DNA from: Utricularia gibba
Taxonomy: Eukaryota > Streptophyta > Magnoliopsida > Lamiales > Lentibulariaceae
DNA: 64,000 bases
Direction: 5' to 3'
Assembly (NCBI GenBank): GCA_002189035.1
Contig: NEEC01000009.1
Location: 2,480,001 to 2,544,000, forward strand
The notes beneath the pieces were generated by a model. It worked only from the letters and a program-made list of their open reading frames with translations. It did not search any database and had not been told where the DNA came from. This document shows, piece after piece, positions 34,132-47,205 of this stretch; position 1 is the stretch's first letter, and each line of letters begins with the position of its first letter. Made by a program: the position numbers and the translations under genes.

Positions 34132-37100
34132 CTATTGTTGTTTCACCACAATTGGACTATTGACAGAATGCTTGCCATCAAACCAGGTAAGCTGTCCAAA
34201 CACATAACTATTGCTTGGCGTTGGGCTGTTAGCTTGTAGAGTAACTTTGAACTCCTTCTCCTCTCCAAGTCGGACAAATTTCAACACTTTTGGGCTCACT
34301 GTCACGGAAATGCCAGCTGGGTTGCTGATTTTTGGCTCGTAGGTTCCGGGTGATCCAACGTTCTTAAGTCTTCTGGTCACTGTTATTGAACCTCTGAGTT
34401 TAGGGACTGTGATTGAAGGGTAGTTGAAGTCTAGGAGTGTTGTGTTCCCGAGGCAACAGTATGGAACTTTGGAGAATTGTTGCAGTTGAGTCGAGTTGTA
34501 GCCGAGAGCACAAAGGAAGTTCATGTAGTCTACTATTGAAAGATCATAAACGAGCCCGGGATCCATTGCTTGGTTTGGCACAATTTGTCCTCCACCATAG
34601 TTGAAAGGCGTAGCTACCTTGAGGGATGCATCCTTGATTGGATTGCGAGTGTTGTCAATTGTTGTCGCTGTAAGTGATCAACTGTCAATGGTACCTCTCA
34701 AGAATATATCTGAATCTTGATATGTTCTTACCTGTTGTTATGATGGCAGAAATGATAGCAGCAGGGCTCCAAAAAGGATACAATGTCTTCAACAAGCCAA
34801 CAACCCCAGAAACATGAGGACATGACATTGAGGTGCCTGAGACTGAATTGAATGGAATTCTTCTCGTGTCATATGGCTCATTCGTAGGACCAGCAGCTTC
34901 TGTGTAAGCTGCGATAACGCTCACTCCTGGTGCTGTGATATCAGGCTGAGAACCGGGGAAACACATATCAGTAGGTGAAGAGCTTGTGAGGACAAGGAAA
35001 CATACAGTAAGTAACACAGGTGTAACCTTGAGAATCTCAGGTGTAATCGTATTTGGTCCCTGAGATGAAAAGGCTGCCATTACCGGAGCTGGCTTAACGC
35101 CCAGTTGCGTTGTTGGTTTAGTGATGGTGCCGACCGGAGACCTACACATCGGAGATATTGTCTCAAGCAACTAATCAGAAGCGTCTTATCTTCATGCTTT
35201 TGAGATTCTAACCTTTGTGATTTCAGATAAGCAAGAATGGCAAGCCCATCTGTGTAACTAATATGAGTGGCTGGTAGCACATGAGGATCAGCAATTATTT
35301 CATCCCCAGATGCCTGATTGTTGATCAAAACCATTCCCACTGCTCCAGCCAGAAGGCTTTGCTCTCCCTTGTCCACCCTCGCGTTCACACCCCGTAGACA
35401 CACCAAGATCTTTCCTTTAGCCTTGTTTGGATCCAGTGTTCCTGCTTGGCACAGAAATCTGCAGGTATTCAAAGTATGATGTGTGTTCATGGTTCATACC
35501 AGCTTATGCATTTGGTAACAGCTTCGCTTAGATGTGCTTACGCTTGACTAGGCGATACTGTGTTGAGGTTTGCATCAGCAGCAGAAAGTATTGGAAACAC
35601 CTGACCTGCTGGCAGTGATTTAGCTGAAAGACTCTGTCCCTGTGAATGTTTTCAACAAGAACACATCAGAATCTGATCAGCACAAACTGGAGAAGGGTAA
35701 AGAACCAAAGAAAAGTCCATCTACTTTGAATTGGTTGTTTCCTAGTATCAGGTAACTTGGGAACTGCCTGTCCATTGTGCTTGCTGCAACTGTAAGTTGC
35801 CAGGGTGCAATGTTCGAAACTGTTGCAGGAGTCGGCCCTGAGTTACCAGCTGAGCAGACAACAACAATGCCTTGAGCCACAGCGTGGAAGGAGCCAATGG
35901 CAACAGCATCTTCATAGAAAGGAACAGCTGCGCCTCCGAGCGAGACGGAGAGCACGTCGACTCCGTCGTGAATTGCATAGTCGAATCCAGCCAAGATATC
36001 TGCGTCGAAGCACTCCTCCCCGTTCACCGGAGTCCAGCAGACCTTGTAAGCGGCGACTCTGGCCAACGGCGATCCGCCCTTCGCGGTTCCGTTTCCGTAG
36101 CCAAAGACACTTGCTCCGGGCACGAAGCTGCCTCCAGCAGTAGACAGAGTGTGAGTTCCATGGCCTTCGGTATCCAATGGAGTCTCAAAGGAGGAATTCA
36201 GCTTTCCCACAACTGAACTGTATCCTTTGTTGAAGTATCGAGCTCCGATCAGCTTCCTTCATACCGCAAAAGCTCAAACTGTTCAGTTTTGCATATCTGG
36301 TGAAGGAACAAAGAGAGCGTTTAGCAGAAAACCTGTTGCAACGAAAGGTGCGATCCTTGCCAGTTTCGCATTCTCCTCTCCACCTTAATGGGATCGGTCC
36401 AAAGCCTTCATCACTGAAACTCTGTGACTTAAACCATACTCCTGATGCATCAACAGATTGAGTTATGAAGACCCCAGAAGCCAAGCATGCAAGCTCTGAA
36501 GATGCATGGTAAATACAATACGAAAATTGGAGAACTTAACATTAAACTGACCAGTGTCAAGGTTTCCAATAATGGTGTGTTCTCCGAATCCAGCCTTGGT
36601 CCACAGAGAAGTTGCAGGGACTCTTCCATTGCGTTCAAGCCCAAGAAAATCCCATGATCTTGTAGTGTGCAAATTCTTCCCTTTGTTCAGGAACACTGAG
36701 ATCACCTTTGGATGCTCTGCAATACATCAGTATTCGAATTATCATCGTGCGTTTCTTGTAGAGAAAAAAAAAACCAAGTTTTGAAATTGCTCTCCAGATA
36801 ACAACTAACTTGATATCTGAGATGCTGCATCATCATCAAGAAAGGCAGCAAAGCCATTGATGTGTCTGGTATAGGAGTAAAAGATTGAATCTTTGGCTTT
36901 GTCATAACTGCACAATTGCAAATGGAGTAGTTAGAACACAACCCTTCTCTCCCTTTTTTTTTCTGCATGTGAAATTGCTCTACCTCCCCAAGAAAGATGC
37001 AAGAAACTGGTAATGAGACTCAGTCACTTTCTCATAATCAGCAGATGTTGCTTCGTTTCCATGAGAATGAGCTCCCATGTACACCACATATGGCTGAAAG

Positions 37101-37240
37101 GGCAACAGAACACAGAATCAACACACTGATTTCATACAAGAGCACTCACTGCATCCGCAAATCCTCACCTTTGTTAACGCAGAGGCTGCTCTGAGCAGGA
37201 GAATCAAGAGCAATGGGAGGAAATGGATGCTGCTCATCAT
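34132..37240 (-). CDS. Subtilisin-like serine protease, AIR3/SBT5-type
   Basis: Secreted subtilase acting in the cell wall. Eleven exons join in phase to 764 residues: 37169-37240, 36984-37093, 36810-36907, 36552-36716, 36333-36441, 35725-36256, 35542-35639, 35213-35458, 35027-35141, 34732-34945 and 34132-34667. A signal peptide ([15 protein letters not shown]) is followed by the I9 propeptide ([15 protein letters not shown]). Catalytic Asp is in TIIGNLDTG, His in [12 protein letters not shown], the oxyanion Asn in [12 protein letters not shown] and Ser in [15 protein letters not shown]. The PA domain (GKILVCLRG) and fibronectin-III-like tail are present. Normal VWPES after the Asp exon reads VWFKS. 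The domain order matches AIR3 (SBT5.3) and relatives; the exact substrate is unknown. Confidence 0.94.
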
Positions 37241-37344
37241 CTTTAGTATGCTCTTTAACTCCTCTTAGCAGTTGTGGATCCACAGCATCCCCTTCACAGA
37301 TCAGAAGCTAATGATATGTGAAAGTTATCATTAGAGCACCATGC

Positions 37345-37352
37345 TATTTATA
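37345..37352 (-). promoter_or_regulatory. TATA box of the subtilase gene
   Basis: TATAAATA on the minus strand, about 105 bases upstream of the start codon at 37240. Confidence 0.55.
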
Positions 37353-40300
37353 ACACACACCAAGCTCAAATAGCTTGAACTAATTCAAATTCTAATAACG
37401 TATTTCGTTTATCTTACAGAGTCGGGTTTATTTAATCCTCAATCCAATACTAAATTTTTTTTCATAAAAATGTAAAGAATTCCGAGCAACTAATTTTAGT
37501 TTCACATATCGAAAAATAATTTATAATAAAACAGAACTATTTTGTTAATTTATATAAATCGTCTGTATTTAATAATAAAATTATTTCAAATAAATCTTTA
37601 ATTATAAAATAAAAATAAATCTCAACTTTAACTTTATCCAAAATCACTTTACCAAGTGTTTTTTTACCAAAACGAATATTTTCTAGGTTTTTTTAAAAAA
37701 ATACCAACAACTCTATTGATAAATATTTTTTTTCCATGCTTCCTCTAATTACTTTAGATTGCTTAACCCCCAAATAAATATTATTAAAAAATTAAAATAA
37801 AGTAACGTTCTGAAAAACTTTTAGAATTTATTTTTAATTTTTCAAAAATACTTTAAAGAATTAAAAATAATTAATAAAAATAGAAAGAGATTGTAAGTAT
37901 TCTAAAAAACTATAAAAATAAATTTAGAGTTATTTTTCAAATTAAAGAAATAAATATAAATATAAATATAGACCATTAATTATTTTTTAAAATTATAATT
38001 TTTGATATAATTATTTTTATAACTGATCATACTTTTTTAAAAAAATATTTTTATTTTTTGAAAAGCAAAAATAAACTTTAAAAACTTTACACAATAATAC
38101 ACAAGTGTTATATGGGAACCAAAAGAGGGTTTAGGGTAATGATGGAGATAGGTGGGCCAGGAGCTAGCTGTAGGGCCTAGCCCATATTCAGCCCATAGAC
38201 AATGGAGCATAGGCCCATACCTAGCAGCCCACATCGCCGGCTTCCACCCCCATTTTAATTAAATGTCATCATCAAAAAGTCTTCGGCGCTAGATTCCCAC
38301 CCCCATTCTCTTATCCACTGCACGCGTCACCACGCTATGGTATAGTGCACTTTATCATGTTGCATCTTGCATGCACATCATGGGATCGCAAACTATTGGA
38401 GGGGATGTTCCAGTGTTTTGAAATTAGGGTGAACCCTAGTTTAGGCCTGATTAAATTTGAATTTATGATTTTTGAATAATAGAAATATTAAAATTAATTC
38501 AACATATTATTACATTAGTCTAAAATTATGAGTAAATTATATTACAAAAAGTTGGATTATCGAATATTTTTAATATTTAATATTATTATTCGATGTTATA
38601 CTTTTAGATCATGTTTGATAATTATTCCGATATATATTATTTCAGTATAAATTTATCTATGATAGTATGATAAATTTAAAAAGAAGTGTTATATGAGATA
38701 AATGTATGTTTGTAACCTAGTTATTAAACACGCATTATGTATCCCAATATCAAATATATCTTTGTTTATACTTGCTTATATCAACTACCAAATATAATCT
38801 TATGTTACAACATGAAACACGTTTTAGAAAATGATGTTTCGGATTTGTATCAATGTTTCTAGATAATATATGGTCAGTTACTATAGGACAAAATATCTGT
38901 TTCACATTTGCGTGGATTGTTACGTGAGACGCTTACTCACTTTTGAATTTACAAACATTTTAATTTTTTTAATTTTTGAATGACGTGTATTGTCGGGGGA
39001 GTCAAATTTAGGGTTGGGCATGGGGAATTGGGCCCATGAAATTGATAGGCCCAATGACAAGCGGAAGCATATAACGACGTGGCGGCCCAAGGGATTCTAA
39101 AAACAGAACGCGAAGAGCCGCGGGTTCTGAGAGTTCTTCCGCGGAATTGATCTTCTCGCGTCTGGGTCTTGGAGAAGGCTTGCCGTCAGTGATTGAATTC
39201 TGGTGCTAGCAATTCCTCTGAACTCGTCGCTTCGATCTGCGAAGCGAACCGAGGAAATAGGAATTCAGTCTTTAGCGTTCGTTGATTTCCTTCATTTATG
39301 CATTCGCGGCTTGTTGTATGTGGGGCCGATAGAACTGGAACGCTTTGGATCGACATGTCGATCGGTGAAAAGACTTGGTTTTCCCTGATTTCTTGCTTAT
39401 TGAGCCGTTTCGTCATCTGAGTTTTATCGGATTGAGCTCCAGCTACACAATCCGAAAAGGTTTGAAAAAACCCTATCAAGTTCCGTGGTCTGTATCGGGC
39501 CCAACCGACACAAGGGAGAGTTGGTTATTTTAGGCTTTTAATTCTAAATTTTAAATACAATATACTAAAATAGAAAAAAAATCCCAAAATAGTATGTCAA
39601 TTTTTCTTTAATGATGTGTTCCATAACGACAATACTGATACCATTATTTAATAAATTAAATATATAATTATGAAATTTTTTAAACTTAAAGTGTATTTTT
39701 GGATCAAATTAGATGGAGTTGGGCATTGACCATATTACCCCTTGTGAACGTTTATCATTTTTGTTGTTTAGTCAACGATCCGATTCCATTCCATCCGCCA
39801 CGTCGTGGACTCTCCCTCAGGTTCCATTTAAAAAAGAGAACCCTTGGGGGCGTTGACTAAAATGCCCTTCAAAAGGCATTCGTATTTGACCTAGCAAGCT
39901 GCTCAAGATCGGTCACAACCTTTTTCCTTTTTTTTTTTGTGTCTAAACTGCATAATTGTCTTAGATTACGTGGTTTATTACAATAATCATGGATCAAAGC
40001 ACCGTGGTCTGAAAATGGAGGAGTTCCTCGCTTTCTCTATGTTGTAAGTAACGCCAGCCGGGCTAGGCCATTGAAAACGAAAACTTGTTCAAATTCTGGA
40101 TGGAACTTCCGGGAAGAATTAAAAATGAAAACTTACATATTTAAATTCTGGATGGAGATTCTGGGAAGAATTAAAAATGAAGAATTGAGATATAAAATAT
40201 GATGGATTGGGGTGGAGGGGGAATAAAGGTACACACTTGCAGAAAACAAAGTTGTTCTCGAATGTCAAACTTTGCAGATCTATGTGCCTAAACTTTAAGA

Positions 40301-41437
40301 AACAGTCTTTCGTATGGAAAGATGGCATTTTGAAGGGCTGTGGACGCAAGAGTAGGTGAATTTTGGATGAAAAATTGATGCTTTAGGTTGCTGTTCTCTA
40401 CATCTGTGACCTGACTTTTGTTTAGATAAGTTACATTATTTGTTTGGTGTTGTTTCATTTTTCATTTGTAGGTGGAGGATAGTTTTATCTTCCCACCTCT
40501 GCGATAAATGCTGTAACGGGAACCGCATTCTTGCTTTTCCTTTACTGTTTCAGTCATTGCCTTGCCAATACCGGTCTCCTCCATCGGACACTGAAGGTTC
40601 CTTTTCCGTCTTTGTTGATGCGCCTCTTTCGTCTACCTACTGTTTTACCCGGTTTAGCACTTTTTTTTTTCTTTCTGGAGATTTTGACTTTGTGAGGAAA
40701 TAGTGTTCCGCAATTTAAAGATTTGGGTTTTAATCTGGAGTGTTGTCCGAAGAATTTGCGATATTGGGTATTGTGTATCGGTCATTTTTCTTTAATTTTC
40801 AATGAGCCTCTGCAACGCATTCTCCTCCTGAAGTAGTCGTCTTCCCCGTTCTTGACATTCCTCTGTGCTGTCGTTTTTACCCTTTGTTTCCCACTTTCTG
40901 GTTACTTTTTCGGTCGGTTTATTGGTTTTTTTTTTGTATATGCATTGGCCTATCGTTGCTCGCTGGGCCTTTGTGGAGACAAAAGGTTGTCCCTCTTCCT
41001 ATTTGGTTTCCAAAGAAGAAGATCGAGCGGGCTGGGTTGGACCTCCAATGGCGAAGGTGATGGTTTTATCTTTTTAGCTGGATCCATCACTTTTCCTCTT
41101 TTTTGTGGTTCACAAGGCATGCATTTCTTGGTTTACGACTATTTTTAATTTGGGATCGATTAATATGCAGATAAGTGGCCCTGTATTCTTATCATTGCTG
41201 CTAAGATTTCAAAAATTGTTTTGCTGAAATTCTTGTGATGCTTTTAGTGTGCTATTCTTTGTTGAACTGAATGCAATGAGATTGTAACTACTCTTTGCTC
41301 TCGTTTTTGTTTATGTAAGTTCTCTGCAATCTTCTGTTTTCTGATAAAATATTGTGCTTTTAGTGCACATTCAGGATTAATGCTTGTTGCCAACTTGAGA
41401 ACTGAGTCCCTATATAGTATAGTCCCAGTTTCAGAAA
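37353..41437. other. Long intergenic region and probable receptor-kinase leader
   Basis: Very AT-rich from 37380 to 38100 and 38440 to 38960, with no coding signal. From about 39060 base composition becomes mixed. Stretches around 39100-39500 and 40430-41430 may be 5' UTR exons and introns of the receptor-like kinase gene, whose relatives have long spliced leaders, but I cannot fix the borders. Confidence 0.4.
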
Positions 41438-43440
41438 ATGTCTTCCACTGTGAGAAATGCATTGTTAGAGAAATATGGAGGTGTGAGGCTATGGGTTCTC
41501 CTCTGCTTGGGCGTTGTTGCATTCATACTCCTCATCCTTGCCATCTTGTCGATATGGATCATGTCTCGACGGAGAAACCGGAAAACACTGGATACATCGT
41601 TTTGCCGAACCCCGAGAGTTTCGAAAGAGATCCGAGTGGATAGAGTTGGAGATGAGAGCAGAAACAATGGAATAGAGACTGTGCGCATGAACACCAATGA
41701 CAAGCCAACTAAAAAAAACTCAGACAACTTGCTAGTTCATTTTGCTAGGAGTAGATCAAGTGATGTTGATGATATTAGCCAGTGCAGTTCATCATTTCGT
41801 CGTGAAAGGGCCTACAGCTCTCAGTCCGGTGAGGAAGGCAGCTCTGGGAATGTTCGAAAGCAATCTATGAACCTGCTGGGGGTTGCCATGCCATCTCCTT
41901 TAGTTGGTTTGCCGGAGATGTCTCATCTCGGATGGGGACACTGGTTCACTCTCAGAGACCTTGAAATCGCAACGAATCGATTCTCAGCAGATCATGTCAT
42001 CGGTGAAGGTGGTTATGGTATTGTTTATCGTGGAAGACTGGTTAATGGCACAGAGGTTGCTGTTAAGAAGCTTCTCAACAATCTGTGAGAGAACTATCCA
42101 TTTGCCTTGTGACATTAAACTTGATGACATCTTCATCTGAATGAATTTTTACTGCAGAGGTCAAGCAGAGAAGGAATTCAGAGGTGAAGTAGAAGCCATT
42201 GGCCATGTTCGACACAAGAACCTCGTACGCCTTCATGGCTACTGCATCGAGGGAGTTCATAGGTTACCATCTACCTCTTGAAACTGCAGAAAATATTGCT
42301 AAAAGTGAATGAAAACTCATCTGATATCCGAAATGGTGCTCAGGTTGCTTGTGTACGAATATGTGAACAATGGTAATCTTGAGCAATGGCTTCACAGCGT
42401 TCCGAGGAACAATGGCTCACTTTCATGGGAAGCCCGCATCAAAATTCTTCTTGGCACTGCAAAGGCGTGAGTGCATATCAGCTCATCTTCGAGGTTTGAA
42501 CTGAAAGAACACATGCTGCATCATCATCCCTTTCTCATTTCTTTTGCAGGCTTGCATACTTGCATGAAGCCATAGAGCCTAAAGTTGTGCATCGCGATAT
42601 CAAATCGAGTAACATCTTGATCGACCAAGACTTCAATGCGAAAGTTTCTGACTTTGGTTTGGCTAAGCTTTTAGGCTCCCATCAGAGTCACATAACAACA
42701 AGAGTAATGGGTACTTTTGGGTATGCATTCTTGTCTTTGCAATACAATCACCATATTGCTGCAGTTCTGTACTCGCTCATTTGCTTCCTTTTCTTTGTCA
42801 AGTTACGTGGCTCCTGAATACGCCAACTCAGGCTTGTTGAACGAAAAGAGCGATGTATACAGCTTCGGTGTCCTACTGCTAGAAGCCATTACTGGAAGGG
42901 ACCCTGTTGACTATGGACGCCCTGCAAATGAGGTGGGCTCGCCTCTGACGTGCATCATGATACAGAGCCTGGTTCAATAATCTAGAGATAGCTGTTTAAT
43001 GTTTTGATCATCTATCTCACCAGGTTAATCTGGTCGAGTGGCTGAAAATGATGGTGGCGAACCGGAGAACAGAAGAAGTAATGGACCCGAACATCGATCC
43101 GCGCCCCTCGACACGAGCCCTGAAGCGGGCGCTTTTGGTGGCACTCAAGTGTGTTGATCCTGATTCAGAGAAACGACCCAAAATGAGTCAGGTTGTTCGA
43201 ATGCTCGAAACTGACGAATTCCCATATCGCGAGGTTTGCTAGCCTTCCTTCTGTTTATTGATCACTATCCCTGACATAGAACATAGAGCTAGTATAACTC
43301 ATTCTCCCTGCTCGCAACTCCAGAGCCGCCGGAGTCGGAAAAGCCGGAGCATGGATGCCGGTCCGGTGGAGAGGGAGGAGCATTCACACGGCCAGGCTTA
43401 TGATCCAACTGACAGAAATGGAGATGCAGGAGAAGGTTGA
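41438..43440 (+). CDS. Receptor-like kinase, At3g59110/At5g18500 type
   Basis: A membrane kinase with almost no extracellular domain. Seven exons join in phase to 500 residues: 41438-42084, 42158-42262, 42344-42466, 42550-42720, 42803-42932, 43024-43233 and 43324-43440. A transmembrane helix spans about 17-42. A serine-rich linker leads to [20 protein letters not shown], then the kinase with [52 protein letters not shown] and [13 protein letters not shown]. All catalytic residues are present. The C-terminal tail has [11 protein letters not shown], as in this clade. The ligand and pathway of the clade are poorly known. Confidence 0.94.
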
Positions 43441-45590
43441 CGGCCCCCAGTTTTCTGCTATGTGGAGTTACATTTACAGAAAAAAAAAGTATATGAAATG
43501 AAACAAATTAATCCATTTGTGTAGTTCTCTTCATGTACAGTACCTGCTGTTGATTCTTCCATTTTCCTGGTTTCGGTTTCCATTTATTTAATGAATTTGA
43601 TACTTAATAATAAATCATAGGAGTAAAATCTGGAATCAAAATCCTCCGAACTGCCGCCAGACCGCGATTCGAAGTTGAAGAAAGAGAGGGGAAGTTCCTG
43701 GGGCAGGGGCTCGCGGGTGGTGATTAAAGAAAGATGGGTATGGAGAAGCCCGTGCATCTTTTTTTCTGCCAGGAGGCAGAGAAATTGGGCTCGCAGCGTT
43801 GCTGCTCACTCGTAACTCGTTCAAATTCAATCCGTTAACTGGAGGTGAAGCCATCCTTCCCCATTACTGAGATTGACGAAATAATCTTGTGGGAACGTTT
43901 TTCATAACCATTGATTGTTGAAGTTTCTTGCTTTGTGAGAATTGCAGTTTCATATTCCTGTGGGTTTTTAAGGTGTTCACTCGATGAGGCTAGTTCTTGG
44001 ATGGTTTTTGAGAGAGAGATGGCTTTTTTTTCATGGGTTCTAGGTGCAATTTCATTGATGATTTTACTAGGATTTCATTGTCAACTGGATATGAAATGAT
44101 GCTGTGGGTTTATGCAAGAGTTTTGATGAAGCGTTTCCGAATCCTTTCATCAATAATGCACAAGACATTCGGGGCCATCATATTGCCTTCTGAGCTTCTT
44201 TCATCTCAACTACTGTTATATTTGAACAGCTTTCCGTCATATATGCACTGCCAATGCTCTTTTCTGCCTCATTTCCATTAGCGTTACCCTTCTTTCCGAC
44301 TGGTTCTTTCGAAGGGATCGAGGAGGAGCGTGATGTTGCCACAGACTTTACCATGGCTAGGATGTTCTCCTGCATTCCTATTTCTAGAGGTGATAGAGTG
44401 TAAGCCTGCTGACAATCGTGGTTGATGGTTAATTTTTGCCACCCCGACTGCTGATCTTTCATTGTTTTCAGAAGATTCTGTGAAGGCATTTTACCCGTTC
44501 CTGGATCGTTGATTCTTGCCCCAGATCAGTTAGGGCCATTAGGGGGAAGTCTCCTTTCCAAATGTTGAGCTTGGCAGGTTCAATAGCTGATGCCCTGCAG
44601 ATTTGATCCACAGAACTCTCATGGAGGAGCTGTATACTTCCCATATGTGTCTTTAGCCAATGATCTGTTTTTCAACCAGGAATTTGTTCCTAGTTTATTT
44701 ACTACTGTCACTGGTTTTGATCTTAAAATTCTGGAGGCTGGTGAAGCAATTTATGAGCTTCTGACAACATAGACAAGTGCATTATCAAACTTTGCAAATT
44801 TGCAGGAATTTCCATGCTTGAGAAAGAACATTAGTGCCATTGTGCAAATCTACAGTTGTTGTATGATCAATCCATTCTTACCAGTAAATAATGCTGGAGT
44901 TTTCTAGGAATTAGCAAATTTGCAGGCAACTTTTTCTTCAATCCAAATTGCCCATCTCATGAACAGTGGATTGAAGAGATGAAAGGGGAGAATTTACAGC
45001 TAAAAGCTGCGTAAAGATTATACCTTTAAGTGAATGCGGAAGAATGTAGTCTGTAAATTGGTCCCAGGCCTGAACTGGAAAGCGAATTAACAATGAACCC
45101 AAAAACATTGTTGCTTGTGTTATGACAGACAATTAAAACCGCTAGCTGCGGTGCTACAGCAGCAGGGGGCCTAGCGCCTGCGTCTACTTATAAATGACAA
45201 AGCTTTTCACTGCAGTGAAAACAGTTTTTGACGCCTCATGGGATGAAGAAGAAGATAGACAACACATTTTGATTTGACCTTACGGATTTCCTCCCCATTG
45301 TCACCATCTCGAGATTCGTGCAGCAAACAACAGCGGCCCATTAGAGAAGGGAAGGGAACTCTGTTCTTCAACTGTTTTTGTGGCTGTGGTTCAATTCGAA
45401 TAATATGTATATAAAGCTTCGCTGTCTTCAGGACTCAGAGTCCCCAGTCCCCACTGCGATTTTGAACTTATTTCCTCTATCCGTTCCTTTTGCCTTCTGC
45501 TATTGCAGATTTACATTTTTCTTTGAGTTTTCGAAACCCGCCGTTTCAACAGCACTTCGACTTCGCGCTTTCTCCCTTTCTTCATCCTCC
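43441..45590. other. Intergenic region with unassigned reading frames
   Basis: No gene can be named. On the minus strand, 44178-44489 is open for about 103 codons (for example [20 protein letters not shown]), and the same frame continues upstream past three TGA stops. It may be a decayed gene of unknown type. TATATAAA at 45408-45415 precedes the small candidate gene at 45591. Confidence 0.35.
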
Positions 45591-45888
45591 ATGGCATCGT
45601 ACCCTCTTCAAGCTTGTTGCAGATGGGCTTCCCTCCCGAAAGGTGAGATTTTTCTGAATACCCATGTTTGTTATGCGGGTGTTTTTTGAGAAATGAGTTT
45701 GGATTTTCGACAGGTGATTTCTTTTTCGCATTTCTCGTGCACCCTGTTGGAACTATTTCTGTTTCTTGGTCTTCCTGTGAACGAACACTGCTCCGCCTCT
45801 TCCCAAGGCCTTTTTTTTCCGCTTATCGTTTGTGTCTTCACACGTTTCAGGCGCGGAAGAAGCTGGAAAACTTGGCTCCGGTCGCTGA
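45591..45888 (+). CDS. Candidate small spliced gene, unknown
   Basis: A TATA box (45408-45415), a pyrimidine-rich leader, ATG 45591 and a good donor (AAAG|GTGAGA) at 45643 look like a true first exon. Joining to the acceptor at 45850 keeps phase and gives only 29 residues, starting MASYPLQACCRWASLPK. The gene may instead splice to another exon that I cannot identify, or be noncoding with a short frame. No family is recognised. Confidence 0.3.
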
Positions 45889-46983
45889 GCACATTTAAAT
45901 GAATGGGCTCTTCAGTTGAGGTTTAGTTTGACGAATACACTGTTGGGGGAATGAAGCTTTTGGTCCGGAGTGAATATCAAACTTGTTGGGTGGTGATGCT
46001 TTTTACATTCTCATCATATGAAACTTATGCTGCTATCAGTCTTCTGATAGTTTTTTGGGTTTCCCTAGAGCTTCATTGCTTCTTGGAATAGGGAATCCAC
46101 AAAGAAATTGATAGTTGATTCCTTGTTCTTTGCTGAAATAGGAGAATCCAGTGTTGGTTGCAACCCACACGTAGTCTCTGCAACTTTTCTGGCAGAGAGT
46201 ACAGAGAGATTCACCCATAAAAGGCACCCATCTTCTCTTTTAACATAAACATGTATCCAATCCAATCAAGAAATGCAGAACCGAAGTTTCTTGTTGCAAT
46301 TCATCTGGTATTCCTCGTGGGAATCTGTGCAATAGTTCTAGATCATGGAAGCCTGCTGCATCCGTCAATCAAGTCCTCCCCTGAGAATCCAATCCCTGCG
46401 CCGTCTCTGAAAGAATCCCAGCTGCATTGTCCCGGAACACCAGCGTTCCCAATCGCCCGCTGGTTGTCGTCCACCAAAATCGTCGGAAAAATTTGAAGAA
46501 ATTGATTGAATCTGGGTGCCTATTACAATGATAGGGAGTCGCGAGAACGACCCGGAACACGAAAACGCGGAAATTCGCACCGGATAATGAGAATTCAGAG
46601 AGGCTAGGGTTGAATCCTCCGGCACCCGTAGCCATGGGAGCCGCCAAGGAAGCTTCTCCGTTAGGCGGGCCTCTTCCATTTTAGGCCCATGTTCATGGAT
46701 CATTAGGCCCAATATAAATCCATCTACTTCAGTAAGTAAATAAATAAATTTAAAATTAAATAAATAATTCCATATCGTTTGCCAAATAATCTACCCTACG
46801 GTCAAAGTCAAGATATCAAGTGGGTAGATTCCTGAAAATCATTCTGGTTACAGTGCATCATCGTGGCCGCATCTCAGCCTGAAGACACATTTACCGCCTC
46901 AACTTGACGGTAAAAATCCCTTTTTTTCTACATATTTAGTTGTACTGTGCATGTGCAGGAAGAGATCTCAACGCTGGGCGACA
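45889..46983. other. Intergenic region upstream of the first wound-induced gene
   Basis: A minus-strand frame from about 46633 and a plus-strand frame at 46251-46496 overlap but resemble no family and have no splice support. The last 150 bases should be promoter and leader of the next gene. Confidence 0.35.
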
Positions 46984-47205
46984 ATGAGCAAGTACCGTTT
47001 CACGGCGGCGGCGATGGAGACGTCGAGAGACGAGTTGGGTTTCCGGCGGTGGAGTGCTTATCTGAGGTGCTTGCGGAATCTGCAACTGTTGCCCAAAGCG
47101 GCTCCGGCGGTTGCACCCGGCAGCTCCCGGGACGCCGTGATCGAGAACAGCTACGACAGAGTCATGGAATTGAGCTGCTGGGGACCCTCCACCGTCAGAT
47201 TCTGA
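46984..47205 (+). CDS. Wound-induced protein, DUF3774/WIP family, copy 1
   Basis: A 73-residue protein with the DUF3774 layout: a helical N-terminal half with LGFRRWSAYLRCLRN (family form G-x-C/R-R-W-N-Y-x-L-R) and the diagnostic C-terminus VMELSCWGPSTVRF. These small plant proteins are induced by wounding and hypoxia and may give rise to secreted or cytosolic peptides. The copy is shorter than its neighbours, because the middle Ser/Lys-rich linker is reduced. It is the first of three tandem genes on the same strand. I start at MSKYRF, not at the in-frame non-ATG extension upstream. Confidence 0.88.
   Translation: MSKYRFTAAAMETSRDELGFRRWSAYLRCLRNLQLLPKAAPAVAPGSSRDAVIENSYDRVMELSCWGPSTVRF

Noticed and set aside
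46251-46496. Plus-strand frame with a hydrophobic stretch
   Set aside because: There is no TATA, signal or family pattern, and an equally long frame lies on the other strand.
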